51,825 nucleotides of DNA from DAHUZL01 sp035533215 (GTDB lineage Bacteria; Chloroflexota; Dormibacteria; Aeolococcales; Bog-877): positions 1 through 51,825 of the forward strand of contig DATLUG010000038.1 of the NCBI GenBank assembly GCA_035533215.1, read 5' to 3'. Both the position numbers and the translations under genes were made by a program. Under the pieces are notes generated by a model, which did not search any database, was not told where the DNA came from, and was given only the letters and a program-made list of their open reading frames with translations. Positions 7,343-14,681 of this stretch are shown one piece after another; the stretch's first letter is position 1; each line of letters opens with the position of its first letter.

Positions 7343-8695
7343 GTGCTGACCCAGGGTGATCTCGACGCCACCGATGTCGCCGCGCTGCTGCGGGGCATGC
7401 AGCAGGAGCGCGCGACCGGAACCCTGTCGGTCTCGGACGGGACGCGGGCGTGTTCGCTCTACTTCCTGTTCGGGCACCTCTTCCACGCGGTCGGGAACGG
7501 CCACGAGGGGGAGGCGGCGGTGCTGGAGGCGCTGGGGTGGCACCGGGGCTCCTTCGCCTTCGACGCGCGCGCCAAGCTCCCGCCCGAGGAGACGATCACC
7601 GCCTCCACCGCCGACCTTCTCGCCGAGTGGGAGCGCCAGCAGCTCCTCACCACCGCGGCCGCGGCCTTCGACGACACCCCTCCGGGCGTCACCGCCGAGA
7701 CCGGCGTCGAAGCGGAGGCCCCGGCCGAGGCGGAGCCGGTCGGCGTCGGGGCCGGTCGGGAATCGGCGGACGCCCCGGCGGCCGCGGAGGACCGCCAGGT
7801 GACGCCGCCGCTGGCGCCGATCGAACCCTCGTGGTCGATCCCCGCCGCCGATGGCCACGAGTTGTCCCCAGAGCCAGCCCCAGCCGGCGCCCCGGCTCCA
7901 CCTGAGGTCACCGCGACGACCATGCCGACGTCCCCAGCCGTCTCCGACGCCCCCGCGCCGCCGTCGCCGCTTCCCGCCCCGGCCCCGTTGCCGCCGGCCG
8001 CCAGCCTCGGCGCCGCTCCGAAGCTGATCGGGGCCCCGGACGGCGCCGGGCTCGACGTCCTCCTCCCGCTCCCCAACGGTGCGCCCCAGAACAGCGGACT
8101 GAAGTCGAACTTCCTCAACTTCCCGCGCATGCTGCGGGCCATCAGCGAGGATCACCTCACCGGCTACATCCGGCTGCGCGAGGACGGGCGGTCGGTCGCC
8201 CACCTCATCATGCGCGAGGGCGACGTGCTGTCAGCCGCGCACGAGGCCGGGGGTGGGGTGCGCGGGGGGGCCGACGCGATGGGCCGGATGGCCGCCGACA
8301 TCGCCGCCGGGCGCGGGCTGGTCGACGTCATGACCCTGCCCGATCCGACCACCCTGGCGATCAGCCGGCTGGTGGTCACCACCCCGATGCTGACCGGCCT
8401 GCTGGCCCGCTACGTGAACTTCCCCTCCCTGCTCGAATATCTCAACGAGGAGCGGGTCACCGGCGCGGTGGTCGTGGTCACCCCCGACGACCGCGGCGTC
8501 CTCCTGCTGGACGACGGCGCCGTCCTCGGCAGCTACACCGCCGAGCACGGCGACCAGGTCGGCGAGTCGGACCCGGTCTCGGCGCTGTGCGGCCACCGCG
8601 AGGCTCGGATCGAGGTGCTGCGGTGCCAGCCCCGCGACATCCCCACCCCTCTGGACCTGGCCGCCGTCGACCGGGCGACCGCAGCCGCCAGCTGA
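7343..8695 (+). CDS. DUF4388 (PATAN-like) domain protein
   Basis: A 450-aa cytoplasmic protein. Residues 1-100 (LTQGDLDATDVAALLRGM, TGTLSVSDG, LYFLFGHLFHAVGNGHEGEAAVLEALGW) are a DUF4388/PATAN domain, found in bacterial response-regulator and gliding or exopolysaccharide control proteins. A Pro/Ala/Glu-rich linker of about 110 residues follows. A second domain (about 255-445) includes NFPRMLRAISEDHLTGYIRL and NFPSLLEYLNEERVTGAVVV, which look like two related half-repeats. GGAGG sits 6 nt before the GTG start, a very good ribosome site. The stop codon overlaps the start of the lipoprotein gene as CTGA, so the two are probably expressed together. Function is unknown; a sensory or regulatory adaptor role is inferred from the domain only. 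Confidence 0.8.
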   Translation: MLTQGDLDATDVAALLRGMQQERATGTLSVSDGTRACSLYFLFGHLFHAVGNGHEGEAAVLEALGWHRGSFAFDARAKLPPEETITASTADLLAEWERQQLLTTAAAAFDDTPPGVTAETGVEAEAPAEAEPVGVGAGRESADAPAAAEDRQVTPPLAPIEPSWSIPAADGHELSPEPAPAGAPAPPEVTATTMPTSPAVSDAPAPPSPLPAPAPLPPAASLGAAPKLIGAPDGAGLDVLLPLPNGAPQNSGLKSNFLNFPRMLRAISEDHLTGYIRLREDGRSVAHLIMREGDVLSAAHEAGGGVRGGADAMGRMAADIAAGRGLVDVMTLPDPTTLAISRLVVTTPMLTGLLARYVNFPSLLEYLNEERVTGAVVVVTPDDRGVLLLDDGAVLGSYTAEHGDQVGESDPVSALCGHREARIEVLRCQPRDIPTPLDLAAVDRATAAAS

Positions 8696-10404
8696 GCCGA
8701 CGGCTGCGCGGGCCCCGGCGGGCGCGCGCCGTCGCGGTGGCCGCCGTCGGGCTGCTGGCCTCGGGCTGCCTGCCGGCGCCGGCCCAGATCACCGCGGTCC
8801 GGCCGCCCCCGAGCACGGGCGGGGTGGCCACCGACGCCGCGATCACGATGGCCTTCGACGCGGCGATGAACGAGCGGTCGGTGGAGGACCGTCTGCGGGT
8901 GCGGGACCGCCGGGGGCGGGGGATCCCGGGGTGCTCGATCCGGATCGCCGCCCTGGGTGGGAGGACCGGCTGCCGCTTCAGCTGGCGCGGCCGCCGCACG
9001 GTGCGCCTGCTCCACCCGGAGCGCCCCCTGCGGGTCTCGACCACCTACCGCGTCTCGCTCGCGTCCGGGATCGCCAACCGGTCCGGGGCCCGCAGCAGCC
9101 TCGCCCACTCCTGGCTCTTCGTCACCGAGGGCCCGCCCATCGTGAACGGGACCGATCCCGGCCCGGGCGGGGTCGTCAGCCAGATCGGGGCCCTCGCGAT
9201 CAGCTTCAGCCGGGCGATGCGGGGGGCCACGGTGGCGCGGGCGGTGACGCTCCGGCCCCAGCCCAAAGGAGGGGCCGCGGTGGTCGCGAACCGGAGCGAT
9301 CACGCCCGCTTCCTCGTCGAGCCCCGTCGTCCGCTCACCCCCGGCGCCGTCTACACCCTGGTCGTGGGGCGGGGCGCCACCGACATCCACGGCAACCGCC
9401 TGCGCCACCGCGTCAGGGTCCGATTCACCGCGGGCGCCCCCGGCAGCACCACCGGGGTCGTGTTCCCCGCCGGCTCCGAGGCCGGGCGCCTCACCGAGGT
9501 GCTCGCGGCGGTGCCGCCGGCCCAGCCCGGCGACCCGCCGACGGTCCGGCTGCTCTACGGCTCGCCCGCCGGCGCCCAGATCCTCGCGGTCTGGCCCGCC
9601 GCCGACGGGCGCCGCCTCGTCGTCGAGCCGGCCGGCCGCCGCCTCCTCCGCCTGGTCGACCTCGCCGCCCAGACCGTGGCCACCGTCCCGGACAGCGCCG
9701 GGACGGTGGCGGGCGCCTGGAGCCGCGACGGGAGCCAGTTCGCCTACATCGCAGGCGGCGCCCTGCACGTCTACACGGTCGCGACCGGGGCCGTCGCCAC
9801 CATCGCCGACGGCCCCGGCCTGCGCGGGCCGATCGCCTGGCGCCCCGACGGGTCGGTCCTCGCCGCGGGGTGGGCCGCGGGGTCCGGCCCCGCCCGCATC
9901 GTGCTGACCAGTCCCGGTCTGCGCGCCCTCACCTTCCTGCCGCCCGCCGGGGCCGCCTCGGCGGCCCAGGAGGACCCGGTCTGGAGCCCGGACGGCAGCC
10001 GCCTGGCCTTCGCCGTGGTCGGCGCGTCGGGACCGCGCCTCTGGTGGTACCGGCCGGCGGACGGCGCGGCACCCACCGCGCCGATCGGCACCGTCGCCGG
10101 CACCCCGATCGCGTTCCTCGATCCCGGCACGGTGCTGGTCCACGGCGTCGACGGCGGGCTGGTCCGAGTCTCGGCGGCGGCCGGCACGACGCAGACGATC
10201 GTCCGCGGGGCGGTCGGCGCCGGGCCGATCGCCGCCGCCGTGTCGGTGATCGGACGCCAGATCGCCTACGCCTTCGGCGCCGGCGGCTACGCCCAGGTCT
10301 GGCTGACCGGCGACAGCGGGGCCGACACCGTCGGTCTCACCGCCTTCGGACCGGCCGACCCGCTGCAGGCGGGGCCGCCCTCGCTCATCGGCCCCCTGGC
10401 CTGA
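8692..10404 (+). CDS. Ig-like/beta-propeller lipoprotein, probable CTG start
   Basis: If translation begins at the CTG (8692-8694) overlapping the previous TGA, the N-terminus is a textbook lipoprotein signal: SRRLRGPRRAR, a hydrophobic run AVAVAAVGLLASG and the lipobox Cys at residue 26. The only canonical in-frame start upstream is an ATG at 8587, 109 nt inside the preceding gene, which would give a poor signal with 58 leading residues. The GTG at 8737 leaves only ten residues before the Cys and no basic region. After the Cys come two Big_5-type Ig-like domains (about 30-130 and 150-245, with ITMAFDAAMNERSV and LAISFSRAMRGATV). A six- or seven-bladed WD40/TolB-like propeller follows (AWSRDGSQFAYI, AWRPDGSVLAAGW, VWSPDGSRLAFAV). 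The gene overlaps convergent menE by 20 nt. Confidence 0.82.
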   Translation: MSRRLRGPRRARAVAVAAVGLLASGCLPAPAQITAVRPPPSTGGVATDAAITMAFDAAMNERSVEDRLRVRDRRGRGIPGCSIRIAALGGRTGCRFSWRGRRTVRLLHPERPLRVSTTYRVSLASGIANRSGARSSLAHSWLFVTEGPPIVNGTDPGPGGVVSQIGALAISFSRAMRGATVARAVTLRPQPKGGAAVVANRSDHARFLVEPRRPLTPGAVYTLVVGRGATDIHGNRLRHRVRVRFTAGAPGSTTGVVFPAGSEAGRLTEVLAAVPPAQPGDPPTVRLLYGSPAGAQILAVWPAADGRRLVVEPAGRRLLRLVDLAAQTVATVPDSAGTVAGAWSRDGSQFAYIAGGALHVYTVATGAVATIADGPGLRGPIAWRPDGSVLAAGWAAGSGPARIVLTSPGLRALTFLPPAGAASAAQEDPVWSPDGSRLAFAVVGASGPRLWWYRPADGAAPTAPIGTVAGTPIAFLDPGTVLVHGVDGGLVRVSAAAGTTQTIVRGAVGAGPIAAAVSVIGRQIAYAFGAGGYAQVWLTGDSGADTVGLTAFGPADPLQAGPPSLIGPLA

Positions 10405-12013
10405 CCCCGGGGCGCTCCCGGGGGGCGCCGGGCGGGTCCGCCGTCTCGGCGCGGGGTCGGGCCCCCCCGGCCGCCTGCGCCCGCTCCGCCCGCCGGACCT
10501 GCTCGACCAGCTCCCCCCGCCGGAGCTTGCCCCCCTCGGAGCGCGGCAGCTGCTCGGCGAACACCCACCCCCGGGGGAGACGCGAACCGGAGAGCTCGGC
10601 CCGGCAGAAGGCGGGCAGCAGGCGCTCCGCCTCGGGGCGGCTGGCGGGGTCGGTCACCAGCACCGCCACCACCCTTCGCCCCCACAGGCGGTCAGGCAGG
10701 CCCACCACCGCCGCATCCCGCACCAGCGGATGCGCCAGGAGGACCGCCTCGACCTCCTCGGGGTGGACCGTCTCGCCCCCGCTCAGGATGGCGTCGTCGA
10801 CCCGCCCCAGCACGTGGAGCAGCCCGTCCGCATCGATCCGGCCGCGGTCGCGCGTGAGGAAGCGGCCGTGCCCGGGGCCTTCGTCCGGGCCGTCCCCGGG
10901 ATCGGCCCCGACATAGCCCGGCGAGATCACCCGGCCCCGGACCTCGATCCGGCCCGGATGTCCCGGCGCCACCGGTCGACGGCCCCCGTCCTCGGCGAGG
11001 ATCCGGAGCCGGGCGAAGCGGTGGGGTCGTCCCGCGCCGGCGCCCATCGCGGTCGCCGACCCGGGCGAAACGGTGGCGACCTGGGAGCCGGTCTCGGTGA
11101 GCCCGTAGGTGGGGCAGACGGGGATCCCGGCCCGGCACCACCCTTCGAGGTCGGCGGGGGTCGCCGGGGCTCCGCCGAGGAGGACGGCGTGGAGCCGGCG
11201 GAGGCGGCCGGTGCCGCCGGCGGCCACCAGCCGCGCCAGCATCGTGGGGACCAGCGGGACGACGGTGGGGCCGCCCGGCGTCAGCGCCGCCAGCACCGCC
11301 GCCTCGTCGAAACGGGGGATGATCGTGACCGGGTGACCGAGGACGGCGCTGCGGACCAGCACCGCCAGACCGCCGATGTGGTGCGGGGCCAGCGCCAGCA
11401 GCCAGTGGTCCGAGGGCAGGAGCCCAAGGCTCTCGGCGCACCCCCTGGCCGAGGCGACCTGGTTGTCCAGGGTGAGCCGCACCCCCCGGGGCCGGCCGGT
11501 GGTCCCGGAGGTGTGGACGACGCAGAGCTCGTCCCGGGCCGCCAGCCCGTGGGGGTCGGACACCCCCGGACCGGTCGCCCCGGGCTCCCCCGACCGCCGA
11601 CGCAGCTCGGCGAGCTCGGAGGCGGTGCCGCCCGGTCCCCGCGCGAGGGCGGCGTCGAGCGCGGCCACGGTGCCCGTCCCCCATCCCAGCGTCACCCGCG
11701 GCCGGCAGCTCGCCAGGGGGAGGGCCAGCTCAGCCGCCCGGCCCCGCGGCGACAGCGGGACCAGGCTGGCGCCGAGACGGGCCGCCCCGTGCAGGGCCGC
11801 GGCGAAGTCGGACCCGGCCGGCGCGGCGATCGCCACCCGGTCACCGCGGCGGGCGCCGAGGCCGGCGAGGGCGCTGGCGGCGAGGTCGGCCTCCCGGTCG
11901 AGGCCCGCCCAGGTCAGCACCACCCGACTTCCGCGGTCGTCGACGGCCAGACCGCCGGGATCGGCACGGGCGCGGGAGCGAAGCAGGTCGGTGCGATCAC
12001 TCAGTGAGCGCAT
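10385..12013 (-). CDS. menE: o-Succinylbenzoate-CoA ligase
   Basis: An acyl-adenylate-forming enzyme of 542 residues. It shows the ATP-binding VVHTSGTTGRPRGV (A3) around residues 170-183, then YGLTETG (A5), the RGRVISPGY region, TRDRGRIDADGLLHVLGR (A7/A8 with the Asp) and DAILSGGETVHPEEVE (A8-A9). The C-terminal lid carries the catalytic Lys in RSEGGKLRR. Menaquinone function is assigned because menB and menA lie immediately divergent and menH and menD follow; by sequence alone other aryl-CoA ligases are possible. The ATG at 12013 is preceded by a short divergent promoter region shared with menB. The N-terminus (TDLLRSRARADPGGLAV) is complete. Confidence 0.87.
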   Translation of the reverse strand: MRSLSDRTDLLRSRARADPGGLAVDDRGSRVVLTWAGLDREADLAASALAGLGARRGDRVAIAAPAGSDFAAALHGAARLGASLVPLSPRGRAAELALPLASCRPRVTLGWGTGTVAALDAALARGPGGTASELAELRRRSGEPGATGPGVSDPHGLAARDELCVVHTSGTTGRPRGVRLTLDNQVASARGCAESLGLLPSDHWLLALAPHHIGGLAVLVRSAVLGHPVTIIPRFDEAAVLAALTPGGPTVVPLVPTMLARLVAAGGTGRLRRLHAVLLGGAPATPADLEGWCRAGIPVCPTYGLTETGSQVATVSPGSATAMGAGAGRPHRFARLRILAEDGGRRPVAPGHPGRIEVRGRVISPGYVGADPGDGPDEGPGHGRFLTRDRGRIDADGLLHVLGRVDDAILSGGETVHPEEVEAVLLAHPLVRDAAVVGLPDRLWGRRVVAVLVTDPASRPEAERLLPAFCRAELSGSRLPRGWVFAEQLPRSEGGKLRRGELVEQVRRAERAQAAGGARPRAETADPPGAPRERPGVRPGGR

Positions 12014-12045
12014 GCTCGAACACGAGTCCGTGGGACGTCAGGGCC

Positions 12046-12051
12046 TAGAAT
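12046..12051 (+). promoter_or_regulatory. -10 element of menB
   Basis: TAGAAT matches the -10 consensus at 5 of 6 positions and would give a leader of about 32 nt to the TTG start. No clear -35 is seen. Confidence 0.4.
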
Positions 12052-12064
12052 GATGCAATGTTCA

Positions 12065-12076
12065 GAGCGATCGCTC
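12065..12076. promoter_or_regulatory. 12-bp perfect palindrome between menE and menB
   Basis: GAGCGATCGCTC lies in the 76-bp divergent menE/menB gap, just downstream of the menB -10 and 14 nt before the TTG start. It is placed where an operator would block menB transcription. The core GCGATCGC can also arise by chance in GC-rich DNA. Confidence 0.4.
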
Positions 12077-12089
12077 ACGGAGTTGTCAC

Positions 12090-12905
12090 TTGATCGACTG
12101 GGTCCGCGATGGGAGCTACACCGACGTCCTCTACCACACCGCCGACGGGATCGCCAAGGTCACGATCAACCGTCCCGAGGTCCGCAACGCCTTCCGGCCG
12201 CTCACGGTCGTCGAGATGGGCCAGGCCCTGGCCGCGGCCCGGGACGATCCCACGGTGGGGGTGGTGATCCTCACCGGGGCCGGCACCCAGGCGTTCTGCT
12301 CGGGCGGCGACCAGCGGATCCGCGGCGACGACGGCTACCTCGACGAGGGCGGGACGGGGCGCCTCAACGTGCTCGACCTGCAGCGCCAGATCCGCACCCT
12401 GCCCAAACCGGTGGTGGCGATGGTGGCGGGGTACGCGGTCGGCGGCGGTCACGTGCTCCACGTCGTCTGCGACCTCACGGTGGCCGCCGACAATGCCCGG
12501 TTCGGCCAGACCGGGCCGAGGGTCGGCAGCTTCGACGGCGGCTACGGGGCGGGTCTCCTCGCCCGCATTGTCGGGCACAAGCGTGCCCGCGAGATCTGGT
12601 ACCTGTGCGAGCAGCTGGACGCCGAGACCGCCCTCCGGATCGGGCTGGTGAACCGGGTGGTGCCGTTGGAGCGGCTGGAGGAGGAGACCGTCAGCCTCTG
12701 CCGCCGGATGCTGGAGCACAGCCCGCTCGCGCTCCGGCTGCTGAAGGCGAGCTTCAACGCCGACACCGACGGGCTCGCCGGGATCCAGCAGCTGGCCGGG
12801 GATGCCACCCTCCTCTACTACATGACGGAGGAGGCCCAGGAGGGGCGCGACGCCTACCGGGAGCGGCGCCCGCCGGCGTTCGACCGCTTCCCCCGGCGGC
12901 CCTGA
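12090..12905 (+). CDS. menB: 1,4-Dihydroxy-2-naphthoyl-CoA synthase
   Basis: Cyclises o-succinylbenzoyl-CoA to DHNA-CoA in menaquinone synthesis. A crotonase-fold protein of 271 residues. The pieces specific for MenB are present: NRPEVRNAFRPLTVVEM, the oxyanion-hole FCSGGDQRIRG, GYAVGGGHVLHVVCDL, GPRVGSFDGGYGAGLLARI, and WYLCEQLDAETALRIGLVN with the C-terminal LLYYMTEEAQEGRDAY. The start is TTG at 12090 with ACGGAG eight bases upstream; no ATG fits the family N-terminus. The stop is shared with the menA start in a CTGA. Confidence 0.94.
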   Translation: MIDWVRDGSYTDVLYHTADGIAKVTINRPEVRNAFRPLTVVEMGQALAAARDDPTVGVVILTGAGTQAFCSGGDQRIRGDDGYLDEGGTGRLNVLDLQRQIRTLPKPVVAMVAGYAVGGGHVLHVVCDLTVAADNARFGQTGPRVGSFDGGYGAGLLARIVGHKRAREIWYLCEQLDAETALRIGLVNRVVPLERLEEETVSLCRRMLEHSPLALRLLKASFNADTDGLAGIQQLAGDATLLYYMTEEAQEGRDAYRERRPPAFDRFPRRP

Positions 12906-13825
12906 GCGAGCCGCGGGCGCCCCTGGCGCGCCCCACCCCGATCAGCGCCGGGCGCATCTGGTGGCACGCCTCGCGCCCCGCCACCCTGGCGGCGTCGGTG
13001 TCGCCGGTGGTGGCCGGGGCGGGGGTGGCGGCCCACGCCGGCCCGTTCCGGTGGGTCCCCGCCCTGGGCGCCCTGGGGGTCGCCCTGGCCCTCCAGTTCG
13101 GTGTCAACTACGCCAACGACTACGCCGACTTCGCCCGCGGGGCGGACACCCCCCACCGGCTCGGGCCGCCCCGCGCCGCCGCCTCGGGGGTGGTTCCCCC
13201 CGGCCGGGTCCGGGCGGCCGCCGTCCTGGCCTTCGCGGTGGCGGCCGCGATCGGGCTGGCGCTGGCCCTCGCCACCGAGCCGTGGCTGATCGCGGTCGGC
13301 GCGGTCGCGATCGCCGCCGGCTGGCTGTACACCGGTGGGCCGCGCCCGTACGGGTACGCCGGGCTCGGCGAGGTGGTCTGCTTCATCTTCTTCGGCCTGG
13401 TCGCGACCGGGGGGACGGACCTCGTCGTCAGCGGCCGACTGGTCTGGCTGGCCCTGCCCGCCGCCGTCACCATGGGGTGCCTCGCCAGCGCCATCCTCCT
13501 GCTCAACAACCTCCGCGACATCCCCACCGACCGGGTGGCGGGGAAGGTGACCCTGGCGGTGCGGCTGGGGCCGGACCGGGCCCGCCTGGTGCTGGCGGGG
13601 CTGCTGGCCGCCGCCTTCGCGGCGCCGGTGGTCGCCGCCGCGACCGGGACAGCCGGGCCGGCCCTCCTGCTCCCGCTCCTCGCCAGCCCGCTGGCGGTCC
13701 AGGTCCACCGTCGCAGCGCCGCCCGGGGACCGGGCGCCGCGCGGGTGCTGGTGGCCGCCCTCCAGCGGACCGCCCTGCTGGAGCTCCTGACGGCGCTGCT
13801 GCTGGCGGCCGGGGCCCTGCGGTGA
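12902..13825 (+). CDS. menA: 1,4-Dihydroxy-2-naphthoate polyprenyltransferase, CTG start
   Basis: Prenylates DHNA to demethylmenaquinone in the membrane. UbiA family: NYANDYADFARGAD carries the first Asp-rich metal site and LLNNLRDIPTDRVAGKVTL the second. About eight hydrophobic segments follow the basic N-terminus. The conserved opening RIWWHASRPATLAASVSPVVAG must be translated, yet no ATG, GTG or TTG occurs in frame between the end of menB and the GTG inside ASVSPVV, which would be too late. A CTG at 12902-12904 overlaps the menB TGA as CTGA, exactly where GTGA overlaps occur elsewhere in this window, so I take it as the start (about 307 aa, normal length). Confidence 0.9.
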   Translation: MSEPRAPLARPTPISAGRIWWHASRPATLAASVSPVVAGAGVAAHAGPFRWVPALGALGVALALQFGVNYANDYADFARGADTPHRLGPPRAAASGVVPPGRVRAAAVLAFAVAAAIGLALALATEPWLIAVGAVAIAAGWLYTGGPRPYGYAGLGEVVCFIFFGLVATGGTDLVVSGRLVWLALPAAVTMGCLASAILLLNNLRDIPTDRVAGKVTLAVRLGPDRARLVLAGLLAAAFAAPVVAAATGTAGPALLLPLLASPLAVQVHRRSAARGPGAARVLVAALQRTALLELLTALLLAAGALR

Positions 13826-13845
13826 CGAGGGTCCCGGCCCAGCCC

Positions 13846-14667
13846 TCAGGCACCGCCGGCCTCGGCCGACCGGAGGAAGGCCGCCAGCACCCGGCCGAGC
13901 AGGTGGGGACGCTCGGCGGGGACGGCGTGACCGCACCGGGGGACCACCACCAGCTCGGCCCGCGGCAGCGCCCCCACCAGCCGCGCCGCGTACGCCAGGT
14001 AGCGGGGGTCCTCGGCGCCCGCCACCACCAGGGTCGGGCACCGCACCCCCTGGAGGCGGTCCCAGAGCGGCGCCATCGCCCCGGCCCCGCTGTCGCGCAG
14101 GGAGGCGGCGAGCCCCTCCGGACGGCTGCGGCGGCGGATCCGCGCCAGCCGCGCCCGCGCCGGGGCACCGCGCCGGGCGACCCCGGCGAAGAGCGGGAGC
14201 GCCTCCCAGGCGTCGGCGAACCGCTCGGTCCCGTCGTGGAGCAGCCGCTCGCCCCAGGCACGGTCGGCGTCCCGGCGCCCGGGCCGCCCGGCCGGCTCCA
14301 GCCCGGCGTGGCCGCTGATCACAACCAGGGAGCGGCAGCGCTCCGGGTCCCGCACCGCGAGCGCCAGCGCCACCCGGGCGCCCATCGAGTAGCCCACCAG
14401 GTGGCTCCGCCCGATCCCGAGCGCGTCCCAGAGGCGGACCAGGTCGTCGGCCGCGGCCTCCAGGGTGTGGGGGGCGTCGGGCGGCACGGTGGTCGCCCCG
14501 TGGCCGCGCAGGTCGGGCAGGAGCCACCGCCACCCGGCACCGACGGCCGCGGCCACCTCCGACCAGGCCGCCCCGGCCAGCGCGAACCCGTGGCAGGCGG
14601 TGACCGGGACACCCCGTCCGCGGTCGCGGTAGGCGAGGATCCCGTCCGGGAGGGCGAGCATGGCCAC
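13846..14667 (-). CDS. menH: Alpha/beta hydrolase, probable SHCHC synthase
   Basis: A 273-aa alpha/beta-hydrolase. HGFALAGAAWSEV gives the oxyanion region, GYSMGARVAL (about 91-100) the nucleophile elbow with Ser, AGAEDPRYL the acid and PRCGHAVPAERP the His. The GYSMGAR elbow with RCGH is characteristic of MenH (2-succinyl-6-hydroxy-2,4-cyclohexadiene-1-carboxylate synthase). The neighbouring menD, whose product is the MenH substrate, supports the call, but unrelated hydrolases share the fold. The GTG at 14667 and an ATG at 14661 are both possible. The gene diverges from menD with only 14 bp between the starts. Confidence 0.8.
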   Translation of the reverse strand: MAMLALPDGILAYRDRGRGVPVTACHGFALAGAAWSEVAAAVGAGWRWLLPDLRGHGATTVPPDAPHTLEAAADDLVRLWDALGIGRSHLVGYSMGARVALALAVRDPERCRSLVVISGHAGLEPAGRPGRRDADRAWGERLLHDGTERFADAWEALPLFAGVARRGAPARARLARIRRRSRPEGLAASLRDSGAGAMAPLWDRLQGVRCPTLVVAGAEDPRYLAYAARLVGALPRAELVVVPRCGHAVPAERPHLLGRVLAAFLRSAEAGGA

Positions 14668-14681
14668 GAAGCGATCCTGCC

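Noticed and set aside
8587..8691. Canonical ATG start for the beta-propeller lipoprotein
   Set aside because: It would lie 109 nt inside the preceding gene and place 58 unrelated residues before the lipobox Cys. The CTG overlap gives a proper signal; uncertainty is stated in the feature.
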